Below, one piece after another: positions 43,595 through 52,540 of a stretch of 64,000 nt of DNA (position 1 is the first letter of the stretch; each line of letters opens with the position of its first letter). The stretch is from Opitutaceae bacterium. GTDB lineage: Bacteria; Verrucomicrobiota; Verrucomicrobiia; Opitutales; Opitutaceae. The position numbers and the translations under genes are program-made. The stretch is taken from the NCBI GenBank assembly GCA_041395105.1, contig JAWLBB010000002.1, positions 558,001-622,000 on the forward strand. Direction: 5' to 3'. Under the pieces are notes generated by a model. The model did not search any database and was not told the DNA's origin. It worked only from the letters and a program-made list of their open reading frames with translations.

Positions 43595-43652
43595 TGTAGG
43601 AGAGGCTTTACGCCTCGATCCTGCTGTTGATCGAGGCGTAGAGCCTCTACGG
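43595..43652. repeat. Compact hairpin copy of the AGGAGAGGCTTTACGCCTCGA repeat
   Basis: Left arm GTAGGAGAGGCTTTACGCCT ending in CGATC pairs with right arm GATCGAGGCGTAGAGCCTCT ending in AC. The arms are 22 bp long with one mismatch and a 3-base bulge, around a short CTGCTGTT loop. It is the best-formed member of the family also seen at 1231 and 4373. Confidence 0.65.
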
Positions 43653-43709
43653 ATGGAGCGCCGCCAGACAAGCATCCCTTCATTCGTATCCACACGTCAC
43701 TCACAAAGA

Positions 43710-43739
43710 AAGCCCGACGACCTTTCGGCCGTCGGGCTT
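43710..43739 (-). terminator. Intrinsic terminator of the TonB-dependent receptor gene
   Basis: AAGCCCGACG and CGTCGGGCTT form a perfect 10-bp stem around ACCTTTCGGC. On the minus strand the stem is followed by TCTTTGTG. It lies about 60 bases beyond the receptor stop codon and, read from the other side, could also end the membrane protein transcript. Confidence 0.65.
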
Positions 43740-43800
43740 GAACTTTAGGGATTGATTGTCGCCCGGGGTAACCACTCCCGGGCTGTTTCCTGAATCTCCC

Positions 43801-46800
43801 CTAGAACTCGAACGTGGTGTTCAGCGTAAAGGTCCGCGGTTCGGCAATCCGGTAGGCGGCCGGACTCCCATCGGGCTGGACCGTCACCGGAACGAGACTG
43901 TCGTCCCCGGTCACATTGCGGACATTGAACTGAACCCTCATCTTCACCTTGTCGGAGAAGATGTTGAACCCATAACCGGCCCAGAGATCGAACGCGTCTT
44001 CCGGACTTCCGTAATAGGGATTGTTCACATCATACCCGTCGTCCGTCGAATTGAGCGGGAAGCCGGTGACATTCTTATCCACCCAGCGGTAGCCGAGACC
44101 GATATTGGCACCCTTGAGAGGCCCTTCCTGGAAGCCGTAGTTGGTGACCAGGTTGAAACGCCACGGCCGCAGTTCCGGAACACTGCTGTCGTTCAGAGCC
44201 AGAGCCAGCTTGTAGGCCGGATAGGTCTCATTGTTGAACTTGTCGAGGAGCGTGCCGCCCGAACCCACGTCGAGGGCCCAGTTGCCACCACCCCACATTC
44301 GCATGTCGCCCATCGGACCCTGGTAGTCCTGATAGCGCTGCTCGATCCAGTCCGAATAGGCCTTGCCGATCTTCACCCGCTTGGCATCGGTCTTGGAGGC
44401 ATTGATGGAGATCTGAAGGCCATTGACCGGCTGGGCGGTGAGTTCGAATTCCACGCCCTCGGACACGGTGTCACCGGTCACGGCGACCGTATTCATGCTC
44501 CAGCTGCCACCGCCTGTATCCCAGTCCGTCATGCCCCAGGCCTGCTTGAAATCGGCAGACGGGGCCTTGGCAAGGAAGTCTTTTACCGAAGCCACCATCA
44601 CCGCGTACTGAGCGTCGATTGCCGCCTGAGTGTAGGGATTATAGTCCGGGGAGTTGGGATCGCCATTAAAGCCCCGGCTCGGGTCGACCCGGTCGGCGTT
44701 GGCCGGCTCCCAGCGCAGGATCTTGCCATCCGTCGTGGTGCCGAAGTTCTCCCACGAATCGTAGCCTTGTCCGTTGATATCACGGTTGATGCGCTGCGCA
44801 TGAACGTTGCTCCAGGCCTCACCCGCACCGATCAGGTAGGAATTCCCCAGCTCACCCGAAAGGGTGGCATTGGTCACCGAGGTCTTGTACCAGTTGACCT
44901 TGAGGGAAACCCTGTTCTGCAGGGCGGAAACCGTGAAACCGTAGTCCTGAGTCTCACCACTGGGCGAGGGAACCGGCTGACCGACAATGTCCTTGCGGGA
45001 CGCATCCGGCTGGAAGTTCGACGACTCGCTGTAGAAGACACTGAAGTCGAGCCCGTAGGGCAGATCGGCGACCATCGCGCGGGGCAAACGGCCCACCACG
45101 CTCCAGGTCGTCGTGTCACCCTCCACCGTATTGTTCGGTTCACTCGGAATCTGGAAGCTCGGGTCGGCGAAATTCGTCACCAGTCCACCCACCTTGTTCG
45201 GCGAGCCGGCATCGTAACTCTTGGCCTTGTCCTTGCGCCAGCCCACCATCGGGACGATCGATCCGTCAAAGAACCAACCCTGCCAGACCAGGGTGGTGGA
45301 ATCGATCTCATCCTTGTACTTGCGGGCCTGGGTGTAGGGACGGGTGTCGTCGTTGTAGCTCGGGTCGTTGGGATTTACAATCGGTACACTGTAGCTGATG
45401 AAATCCGCAGCATCCGTATTCCACTGCATGATATTCGCGCTGACCGGCTCCTGAATCGCGGTGATCCGCGGCAGATGGAGACCGCTCGCGCTGGCGGCAT
45501 TCGATGGGATTCTGTCGCCCAGATAGGAGACCGTGACGGCATCCCGGGAGGCCTGGCCGACAGAAGAATTGGCGGTCGGTCCATACCCCGTTCCAACAAA
45601 CCAGTTGTTCCAGTTGGTGGAGACCGTCTCGTTGGCCTGCTGGGCAAGACTCGCCGTGAAGATGTGTCGACCCAGGAGTTTGGCCATGCCCGTATCCGAA
45701 TTCATGATATCCTGGAAGTTCACCTCGGCAAAGGCCGTCCCGCGGTAGGAATCCCGCACGCGGTTGGTCTTGCCGCTTCCGGCCGAACCACCGCCCGCGA
45801 TCACCATCGGTCGACCGACATTCGGATTGGGAGAACCGTCGATCAGCGTCTCCATGATGTCGACGGTGATGGCCGCCGCATCCCAGGCGAGGAAGTTCTT
45901 GTAGCCCCAGTCGGAATCCTGATGATCGTAAGCCAGCTCAATGCCGATCTTGTTGTCCATGAACGTCTGACTGAGATTGATGTTGTAGGCGTCAAAATCG
46001 TTCCAATTGCCCCTGTTCTCACCATCGATCAGGTTGTTGTAGAAATCGAAGATCTCGGGATCCGTGATCGATTTGGACTTGTAGGGACTGATCGTCCAGC
46101 CCGGCTTCCGGAGATTCGTCCCGATCTGATTGTAGGTCTGAATCCCCTTGTAGGAGCCGTTGGTTGTATTGTCGAACTCGGTCGTTGGCTGAGTCGGCCA
46201 ATTGTAGGCACTGGCCGCAAACATCAGGCTCTGCGACGTACTGTCGGCTTCAAAAGCCACGACCTGGCCGTCCCAGATACGCTGTCCGGCCGCGCCGACA
46301 TACGGGGAGTAGCGGGCGTTGGCCCGATCGGTCAGCTGATTGGCGTCCTGCCAAGGATAGGTCGCCTTGCCCATTCCCTGGAACCAGGGGCTGATCGCAT
46401 CCTGCGGCGGAGTCAGGCGAGGGCTGATCCCCTCAATCGATCCGTTCTCATAATTGGCGCGCAAGGAGGTCTTCATGCCGTTCTTGGCCAGGGCCTTCGG
46501 CTCCCAGCGCACGGCACCGTAGAGCCGGTGATCGTCCTTATAGGCCGGGTCCTGCTTGTACTGGGTCGCATCCCACAATCCCGCCACGCGAACCGCCAGT
46601 TCGTCCTCGAGGAAGACCTTGTCCACGTCAAACGAACCCCGGTAGGATCCAAAACTGCCGATCTGGAGCTCGACCTTGTTCAGATCCTTGAAGCTGGCCG
46701 TATTGATGCTGCTGTTGATGATGCCGGCCGGTGAACCGATACCGAAAAGAATCGAGTTCGGACCGCGCTGCAGATCAACGCGTCCGACATTGTAGGCATC

Positions 46801-47289
46801 CCAGGGAATATCGGTGAGGAAGAAGTCACGGACATTGTCCGCCGCAGCCAATCCGCGGATGCGTGTGTTCGGAACCGGCTCGACATATCCGCCGTCTGCC
46901 AGGACCGCGCCGTCACCCAGGCCGGAGAAATTACCACCCTGCCCGGCCACTTCCGTGTTGGTTGTATACACGAGGAGGTCGGCGGAATTCTTCGAATTGG
47001 TGTCCGTGAGGAATTTCTGGGTCACCACCTGGATGGCGGATCCCACGTCCTTCAGATCGGTTCGAAGGCGGGTTCCGGCAAGCGAGGCCGTGGCCGCATA
47101 GCTGTCGGCGTCTTCGTCGGCATCGATGACAAAGGGCGACAACTCGACAATTTCTTCATCGTCTTCGGTCGCGGCAGCCGGTGGTGGAGTCGCCACCGCC
47201 TGGGCGGCCATCCTTGCTGGAAGCGCAAGGGCAAAAACAGCGAGGAAAGTCATCGCTGGAATACTCTTCTGCAATAGGGATTTTTTCAT
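43801..47289 (-). CDS. TonB-dependent outer membrane receptor
   Basis: A 1162-residue outer membrane receptor. The signal peptide (residues 1-30, MKKSLLQKSIPAMTFLAVFA...AAQA) is followed by an acidic Pro/Ala linker and ELSPFVIDADEDADSYAATA, the mature N-terminus and TonB-box region characteristic of Opitutaceae receptors. The plug domain runs to about residue 230 (DLKDVGSAIQVVTQKFLTD, VDLQRGPNSILFG). The barrel ends in TFTLNTTFEF, with the terminal Phe needed for BAM insertion. Receptors of this class import glycans, siderophores or cobalamin; the ligand is unknown. The barrel is larger than average for the family. It has its own terminator and no coupled SusD gene, as usual in this phylum. 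Confidence 0.92.
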   Translation of the reverse strand: MKKSLLQKSIPAMTFLAVFALALPARMAAQAVATPPPAAATEDDEEIVELSPFVIDADEDADSYAATASLAGTRLRTDLKDVGSAIQVVTQKFLTDTNSKNSADLLVYTTNTEVAGQGGNFSGLGDGAVLADGGYVEPVPNTRIRGLAAADNVRDFFLTDIPWDAYNVGRVDLQRGPNSILFGIGSPAGIINSSINTASFKDLNKVELQIGSFGSYRGSFDVDKVFLEDELAVRVAGLWDATQYKQDPAYKDDHRLYGAVRWEPKALAKNGMKTSLRANYENGSIEGISPRLTPPQDAISPWFQGMGKATYPWQDANQLTDRANARYSPYVGAAGQRIWDGQVVAFEADSTSQSLMFAASAYNWPTQPTTEFDNTTNGSYKGIQTYNQIGTNLRKPGWTISPYKSKSITDPEIFDFYNNLIDGENRGNWNDFDAYNINLSQTFMDNKIGIELAYDHQDSDWGYKNFLAWDAAAITVDIMETLIDGSPNPNVGRPMVIAGGGSAGSGKTNRVRDSYRGTAFAEVNFQDIMNSDTGMAKLLGRHIFTASLAQQANETVSTNWNNWFVGTGYGPTANSSVGQASRDAVTVSYLGDRIPSNAASASGLHLPRITAIQEPVSANIMQWNTDAADFISYSVPIVNPNDPSYNDDTRPYTQARKYKDEIDSTTLVWQGWFFDGSIVPMVGWRKDKAKSYDAGSPNKVGGLVTNFADPSFQIPSEPNNTVEGDTTTWSVVGRLPRAMVADLPYGLDFSVFYSESSNFQPDASRKDIVGQPVPSPSGETQDYGFTVSALQNRVSLKVNWYKTSVTNATLSGELGNSYLIGAGEAWSNVHAQRINRDINGQGYDSWENFGTTTDGKILRWEPANADRVDPSRGFNGDPNSPDYNPYTQAAIDAQYAVMVASVKDFLAKAPSADFKQAWGMTDWDTGGGSWSMNTVAVTGDTVSEGVEFELTAQPVNGLQISINASKTDAKRVKIGKAYSDWIEQRYQDYQGPMGDMRMWGGGNWALDVGSGGTLLDKFNNETYPAYKLALALNDSSVPELRPWRFNLVTNYGFQEGPLKGANIGLGYRWVDKNVTGFPLNSTDDGYDVNNPYYGSPEDAFDLWAGYGFNIFSDKVKMRVQFNVRNVTGDDSLVPVTVQPDGSPAAYRIAEPRTFTLNTTFEF

Positions 47290-48202
47290 AGGAGTTCAGT
47301 CTAACAGTTCAGGGGCTTCCGGCGGGGGGTACCCAAGACCGGAACGCGTCGAGAATAGGCACAATCCGTTCCCCTTACCATGAGAAGGATTGTTCACTCC
47401 TTAAGGTTCTTTGCGGCTGATTTGATCACACCCGGACTGCAGAAACAGACGGCGCGGCACCCTCGTCCCGCTTCAGGGAAAGGGATCTCTCCTCAGAATG
47501 ACCGCAGCATGTCGGGTGACGTCCGGAGACGATGGTCGGATAGGGCCCCCGGGATGACTCACCCCGTCCCGCTCCAGCCCCCCCACCCTCCGGTTACCTC
47601 GGGACAACCCGCATTTGAACCGCCCGGAACATCATCGATCAGTATGCCTTACGGGGAAGGATCGCGGATGAACCGGCGTGGGATGCCCCAGGGTTGAGCG
47701 CCAGGAGGTCGGGAGATCACTTTCCTGCTCCGGCCGCCGCCCGAATTCTGACACCCGTGTCAATTCTCATTGAGCGATTCGTTCCCGAACGCTGACATTT
47801 CATTCTACGAAATTGATTCCCCGGGTTTGACATCGATCTCAAATCTCGTGGGCCGGAAAGGCGATTCCGGAAACTGGTGATGGCGGGCCAATTAAGATCC
47901 TTGACCACCGCTTCATCGATCCGGACCCGCAGCGCCCCCGGCCCGCCCCGACCTCAAAGCGTCCGACCCGGAAGTTCCCCGGACCGGGGCCATCCATCGT
48001 CACGATCGACCGATCCGGAAAGCTCCTTTCGATCAGGCCTGGATTCCCGACCAAGACGCAAGGAACTTCGTCGCAGCGGAGGGGAACCGGGTTCTCCGGG
48101 TCGATTCCGGCACCCGACACCAACGCCCACTGGAAGCAAAGCCGCCACCAGAAACGAAGAGTCCGCATGATCTCAGGGTCTTCTCGATCTCCTCGGATCT
48201 TC
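47290..48202. other. 913-base region without a supportable gene
   Basis: It lies between the start of the TonB-dependent receptor gene and the end of the TPR gene, so it must contain the receptor promoter. Base composition drops around 47750-47900. The open frames here are short, proline/arginine-rich and lack family features. No tRNA, repeat copy or strong hairpin was recognised. Confidence 0.5.
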
Positions 48203-49645
48203 CTACCAGGGCTGACGGCCGAATCGGGTCGCGTAGGCCGACCGCATGCCCTCCAGTTCCTCCGGAGTGATCCTCGATTGGTGGCGAGCCCTCGCCAGCC
48301 AATCCCGCGCCGCCGCCTCGTCCCCGTTATTGATGCTGTAGTTGACCATCAGGACCAGGCCCACCGGGAAATCCGGCTCGGCCACCAGCGCCGCCCGGAT
48401 CAGCTCCATCCCCGCTTCAACCTCCTCACGTTCAAAATGGATTCGGGCCAGGTCGAAATAGGCGTTGGCTTCCTGGGGTCGGAGTCGGATCGACTCCTGC
48501 AACTCGCCGATGGCCTCATCCTTGCGACCGAGTTCGACCAGGCGCCGACCGTTCGCCAGATGCAGACCCGGAGAATCCGGGCAATGCTGCAATCCGCGGG
48601 TCAACGTCAGGTCCGCTGCGGCATTCTGCCCCGCCTTGCGCTGCAGAACTTCCAGCTGCGCCCATCCGTCGGGGAATTCCGGCGCGATGACCGTGCAGCT
48701 CTCAAAGAGTCCCCGGGCCCGGTTGAGGTCTCCCATCGCCACATAAAGCATGCCCAGCTGATACTGGAGCTGGTAATTCTCGGGATCGAGCCGCAACGCG
48801 CGCTCCAACCGGTGGATGGCCATTGGATTATCGCCGGCATGCCCGGCATCGCCGGCCGCCACGGCCAGACGATACGTGTCGTAACAGTCCTCAAAGAGTT
48901 CCTCCAGCCACGGATCACGGATATCACTGTAGGCTCCGAACGCCTTGGCTTCACCACGGATCGCCGCCGCCTCATCCTCGTCCCCCAAGGCCTCAAGAAC
49001 CGTGGGCAAAAGGTCGCGGCCAATCCGCTGCCCGCTCAAACGTCCAGCCTCTTCCAGCCGTATCCTCGCTGCCTCCCAATCCCCATGCTCAAAATCCACC
49101 CGGGCCAGACCGAGCTGCGCGTGGGCCTGAGTCTCGTCCCGATCCAGGGCTGCCTGATAGACCTCGGCCGCTTCGGCCCATCGGTTCATCTTCAGCAAGG
49201 CATCACCCAGCCGAATCCGGGCCGGCGGGAAATCCGGGGCGATCGCCACCGTCATCCGCCAGAGTGCGAGCGCCTCCTCCAGCCGTCCGGATTCCGCAAG
49301 GAGGAAGGCCAGCCGATGCGGCCAGACCGCATTGCCGGGATCGACCCGGAGCAATCCCGTATAGCAGGCGACCGCTTCCTCATAGAACCCGTTGGCATGA
49401 TAGAGCCGACTCAGCTCGGCCAGTCCCCGAAGCCGGTCCGGCCCGCTGCGCGCCCGCTCCTCACTCGTGCTGAGGCGTTTCACAAACAGCGATGGCCACG
49501 CCGCCAGATCCGGCTGCTCGGGGATGCTCGCCGCAATCACCCCGTTCTCCTCAGCAATGCCGCGCCACCACCACCAGCCGGACAACACCAGCAGAAGGAC
49601 TGCCCCGAACCCCGCCACCCATCCAAAACGCTTCGCCATACTCAT
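48203..49645 (-). CDS. Membrane-anchored TPR protein
   Basis: A 480-residue protein. One N-terminal membrane segment (WVAGFGAVLLLVLSGWWWW, about residues 9-27) acts as signal anchor. The rest is tetratricopeptide repeats, visible as FYEEAVACYTGLLRVDPGNA, NRWAEAAEVYQAALDRDETQ, MAIHRLERALRLDPENYQLQ, GDLNRARGLFESCTVIAPEF and KDEAIGELQESIRLRPQEAN. It is a periplasmic scaffold by topology. Its ATG overlaps the stop codon of the upstream FG-GAP lipoprotein gene (ATGA at 49642-49645), so the two are co-translated and probably act together. In Planctomycetes and Verrucomicrobiota such TPR genes often neighbour ASPIC/FG-GAP genes. ATG 49639 is an alternative start. Confidence 0.85.
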   Translation of the reverse strand: MSMAKRFGWVAGFGAVLLLVLSGWWWWRGIAEENGVIAASIPEQPDLAAWPSLFVKRLSTSEERARSGPDRLRGLAELSRLYHANGFYEEAVACYTGLLRVDPGNAVWPHRLAFLLAESGRLEEALALWRMTVAIAPDFPPARIRLGDALLKMNRWAEAAEVYQAALDRDETQAHAQLGLARVDFEHGDWEAARIRLEEAGRLSGQRIGRDLLPTVLEALGDEDEAAAIRGEAKAFGAYSDIRDPWLEELFEDCYDTYRLAVAAGDAGHAGDNPMAIHRLERALRLDPENYQLQYQLGMLYVAMGDLNRARGLFESCTVIAPEFPDGWAQLEVLQRKAGQNAAADLTLTRGLQHCPDSPGLHLANGRRLVELGRKDEAIGELQESIRLRPQEANAYFDLARIHFEREEVEAGMELIRAALVAEPDFPVGLVLMVNYSINNGDEAAARDWLARARHQSRITPEELEGMRSAYATRFGRQPW

Positions 49646-50949
49646 GGTTCCGACGGATGCCAGAGGGTGATTCGTCCCATCCGCTCAAAGGGCGCATAAA
49701 CCGGAAAGCCGCCCGTCACAAGGGACGGTCGGCCGGATCCATCAAAGTCCGCGGCCACCGCCGAGATCAGATCCTTGGGCGCATAGGCGAGGATCTGGGG
49801 CTCGAAGGCCATCCGGCCGTCGTTGCGGAACCACATCAGTGAAACAACCTTGGGATCCTTCTTGTTCCAGTCGGAATAGGCGCTGGTCGCGACCACGTCC
49901 ACATCGCCGTCGCCGTCCAGATCGGTCCCCACCGGACTGTAGGCGCCCGGAAGATACCCAATCCGGTGATAGCGGAATTGCCCTCTTCCTTCATTTTCCA
50001 GCCACTGGACCCCATGCCAGGGCCGCGGTCCGGGCAGGGCAGCCGGGCCGAATCCGTCACCGTTGCTGTAGACCACATCCATATCCCCGTCCCGGTCGAG
50101 ATCCGAGAGGCTGATCCCGCTGCTCCCATAGTCCTGGTTGGTCGATCCGAAGATGACCTTGCGACCGAACTGACCTCCCCCCAGGTTTTCAAAATAGTAG
50201 ATCTCCTCCCACTGTTGGGATACCAGCGCCACGATATCGGGCCGGCCGTCAGCGTTGAAATCGGCCGGGCAGACGTTGATCGTTCCCGAGAGATCGAGCA
50301 GGCCATGGCTGACGAACTCCCATGGGCCGATCCGTTCCATCCAGCGGATCTCCCCCTGGTCGTAACCGAACTGACCGACCACCAGGTCAAGCTGCCCATC
50401 GCCGTTGAAATCCGCGGCCCGCGCATCGGTCACCCGTGCCACGTTCTCCAGCAGCTTGTGCGGCGTGAACTGTTCCGAGCCGTCGTTCTCGAGAACGAAG
50501 AGGGTTCCGATCCGGTCGTTGTTGGGAAAAACAAAACCCATGCTCGATACGATGAGATCAAGGTCTCCATCCTTATCGAGATCGGAAGCCTCGACATGGA
50601 CCGGAGCACTCATATCCGTACCGACAACGCTCTCCACAAAGCCGCCGGTCTCAGTCTGACGAAGCCAGACAACCGTGTTCTCGCGGGCCTCACAGGCGAG
50701 GATATCCATCCGCCCGTCCTGGTCGAGATCGACCGCGTTGACATGGGCGATCCAGGGTGGTTCCCCAATCGGCTGACCGACCGCCTCCCGGGTCAGATAG
50801 TCCAGCCTTTCCGCCGCCTTCACCCGGGCGGAAACCGTGACTTCGGGAGTTGGAGGCGCTTTCCGGCATCCGGATGTGGAAAAGAGGAGGAACCCGAACA
50901 GGCCCGGGAGAAGGACTGCGGATTGGATGACCAGTTTGGGACTTCGCAT
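49642..50949 (-). CDS. FG-GAP/VCBS repeat lipoprotein
   Basis: A 435-residue lipoprotein: signal sequence MRSPKLVIQSAVLLPGLFGF...FSTSGC with the lipidation Cys near residue 28. The mature protein is a single seven-bladed propeller of VCBS repeats with calcium-binding loops DLDQDGRMDILACEA, DLDKDGDLDLIVSS, DFNGDGQLDLVVGQ, DFNADGRPDIVALV, DLDRDGDMDVVYSNGDG and DLDGDGDVDVVATS. It lacks the ASPIC module of the two large paralogues. It overlaps the TPR gene by four bases. Likely outer-membrane lipoprotein presenting a binding surface; partner unknown. Confidence 0.85.
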   Translation of the reverse strand: MRSPKLVIQSAVLLPGLFGFLLFSTSGCRKAPPTPEVTVSARVKAAERLDYLTREAVGQPIGEPPWIAHVNAVDLDQDGRMDILACEARENTVVWLRQTETGGFVESVVGTDMSAPVHVEASDLDKDGDLDLIVSSMGFVFPNNDRIGTLFVLENDGSEQFTPHKLLENVARVTDARAADFNGDGQLDLVVGQFGYDQGEIRWMERIGPWEFVSHGLLDLSGTINVCPADFNADGRPDIVALVSQQWEEIYYFENLGGGQFGRKVIFGSTNQDYGSSGISLSDLDRDGDMDVVYSNGDGFGPAALPGPRPWHGVQWLENEGRGQFRYHRIGYLPGAYSPVGTDLDGDGDVDVVATSAYSDWNKKDPKVVSLMWFRNDGRMAFEPQILAYAPKDLISAVAADFDGSGRPSLVTGGFPVYAPFERMGRITLWHPSEP

Positions 50950-51144
50950 GAGAGTCCTTTGAACTGACAGAGATGCGCTTCTGCTTCAATCGAATACGGA
51001 TGGAATCCAGTAAGGGCTCTCGCCCTGCCCTGCCCTCAAGAAGCCCAGGGAGCGCTGACAGATCGTCAATGTTCATGCATGAAAGCTGGATGAAGTTCTC
51101 AGGTTTCATCATAGATGGACGAGCTGACCCAAAACCTCATGTCC

Positions 51145-52512
51145 ATGAAACCCAACACCCTTCTTCCGTTTCTCCTCATCACCGGATCCGTTCTCGCCGG
51201 TAACGACGGCGCCGCGCCGATTTCCCCGCTTCCGCCCCAGGCCACCGTTCGCATCGCCACGGTGGATGTCCGGGTGGTTCCCGACCATCGCGATTGGACC
51301 TACCGGGTCGGCGAACCGGTCCGGTTCTCAATCTCAGTGGTGGCCGACGGGACCCCGATCGACAACGTTGTCGTTCACTACAAGATCGGACCCGAGATCA
51401 TGGCCCCAACCCTTGAGGAAACCGTCGATCTCCCGATTGAAGGACTCACCGTCGAAGCGGGCACGATGGGAGAGCCCGGATTCCTTCGCTGCGAAGTGTC
51501 GACTGAAGTGGCCGGCCGGACCTACAAAGGCCTGGCCACGGCCGCGTTCTCTCCCGAACTGATCGAGCCGACCCAGACCGAGCCGGAAGATTTCGACGCC
51601 TTCTGGGAAGCGGGGAAGGCCGCCCTCGCGAAGGCGCCGATCGAGCCGCGCCTGACCCTGCTGCCGGAGGCGTGCACCGACAACGTCAACGTCTTCCATG
51701 TCCGCATCCGGACGATCGACCCAGGCTGGGGGCCGCCGGCCTACGTCTTCGGCATCTATTGCGAGCCGAAGAAACCCGGTCTCTACCCGGCCGTCCTCCG
51801 GGTTCCCGGGGCCGGAGTCCGGCCCTATGGCGGCGATACCGCCACCGCCGCGGCCGGAGCCCTTACCCTGACCATTGGCATCCATGGGCTTCCGGTCAAT
51901 CTGCCCCAGGAAGTCTACGATGCGCTTGGAAGCGGAGCCCTCAACGGCTATGCCACCGCGAACCTGGACAACCGCGACCGCTATTACTACCGGCGGGTCT
52001 TCCTGAGCTGCCTCCGAGCCAATGATTTCCTGACCGGCAGGGACAACTGGGACGGTGAGCATCTCGTGGTGGCGGGCGGCAGCCAGGGCGGTCAACTCGC
52101 CATCGTCACGGCCGCGCTCGACCCGCGGGTGACCGGCCTGTCCTCCATCCATCCGGCCTATTGCGATGTGACCGGGGCCCTCCATGGCCGGGCCGACGGG
52201 TTCCCCTTCATGTTCCGCCAGTGGACTCCCGGCGTGCCGTCCGACCAGGCCACACCGGAGAAAATCGCCACCACCGCCTACTACGACACGGTCAACTTCG
52301 CCCGCCGGATAAAGGTTCCCGGGTACTACTCCTGGGGATACAACGATGTGACCTGCCCGCCGACCACCTGTTACGCCGCCTACAACCAGATCACCGCGCA
52401 AAAGGAACTCGGACTGACCCTCGAACTCGGTCACGAATACACCCCGGAACAGGCGGCGGTCAGTGAGGCCTGGATTCGCCGCCACCTCGGATTGGCCGAA
52501 ACCGGTTCGTGA
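51145..52512 (+). CDS. Secreted acetyl xylan esterase-like carbohydrate esterase (AXE1 family)
   Basis: A 455-residue protein. The start at 51145 gives signal peptide MKPNTLLPFLLITGSVLAG; ATG 51115 and 51139 lie upstream in frame. Residues 30-140 are a beta-rich N-terminal domain (FSISVVADGTPIDNVVVHYK). Residues 145-455 are an alpha/beta hydrolase of the AXE1/cephalosporin-C deacetylase family. Ser313 is in GGSQGG, Asp401 in GYNDVTCPP and His430 in ELGHEY. Such enzymes remove acetyl groups from xylan, mannan or oligosaccharides. The convergent neighbour is a GH26 mannanase, so deacetylation of mannan is the likely task. Confidence 0.85.
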   Translation: MKPNTLLPFLLITGSVLAGNDGAAPISPLPPQATVRIATVDVRVVPDHRDWTYRVGEPVRFSISVVADGTPIDNVVVHYKIGPEIMAPTLEETVDLPIEGLTVEAGTMGEPGFLRCEVSTEVAGRTYKGLATAAFSPELIEPTQTEPEDFDAFWEAGKAALAKAPIEPRLTLLPEACTDNVNVFHVRIRTIDPGWGPPAYVFGIYCEPKKPGLYPAVLRVPGAGVRPYGGDTATAAAGALTLTIGIHGLPVNLPQEVYDALGSGALNGYATANLDNRDRYYYRRVFLSCLRANDFLTGRDNWDGEHLVVAGGSQGGQLAIVTAALDPRVTGLSSIHPAYCDVTGALHGRADGFPFMFRQWTPGVPSDQATPEKIATTAYYDTVNFARRIKVPGYYSWGYNDVTCPPTTCYAAYNQITAQKELGLTLELGHEYTPEQAAVSEAWIRRHLGLAETGS

Positions 52513-52540
52513 ATCAGAGTCCGTAAACGGCGTTGGCGTT

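Noticed and set aside
43756..46734. 992-codon plus-strand frame opposite the TonB-dependent receptor
   Set aside because: The receptor has a signal peptide, plug and C-terminal Phe; the opposite frame has no export signal or recognisable domain.
47380..47697. 105-codon frame upstream of the TonB receptor
   Set aside because: Pro/Arg-rich, no ribosome site, no conserved motif; it lies in what should be the receptor promoter region.
48167..49699. 510-codon plus-strand frame opposite the TPR gene, longer than the gene itself
   Set aside because: The minus strand shows regular TPR spacing, a signal anchor and a coupled start; the plus-strand product is a codon-bias shadow.
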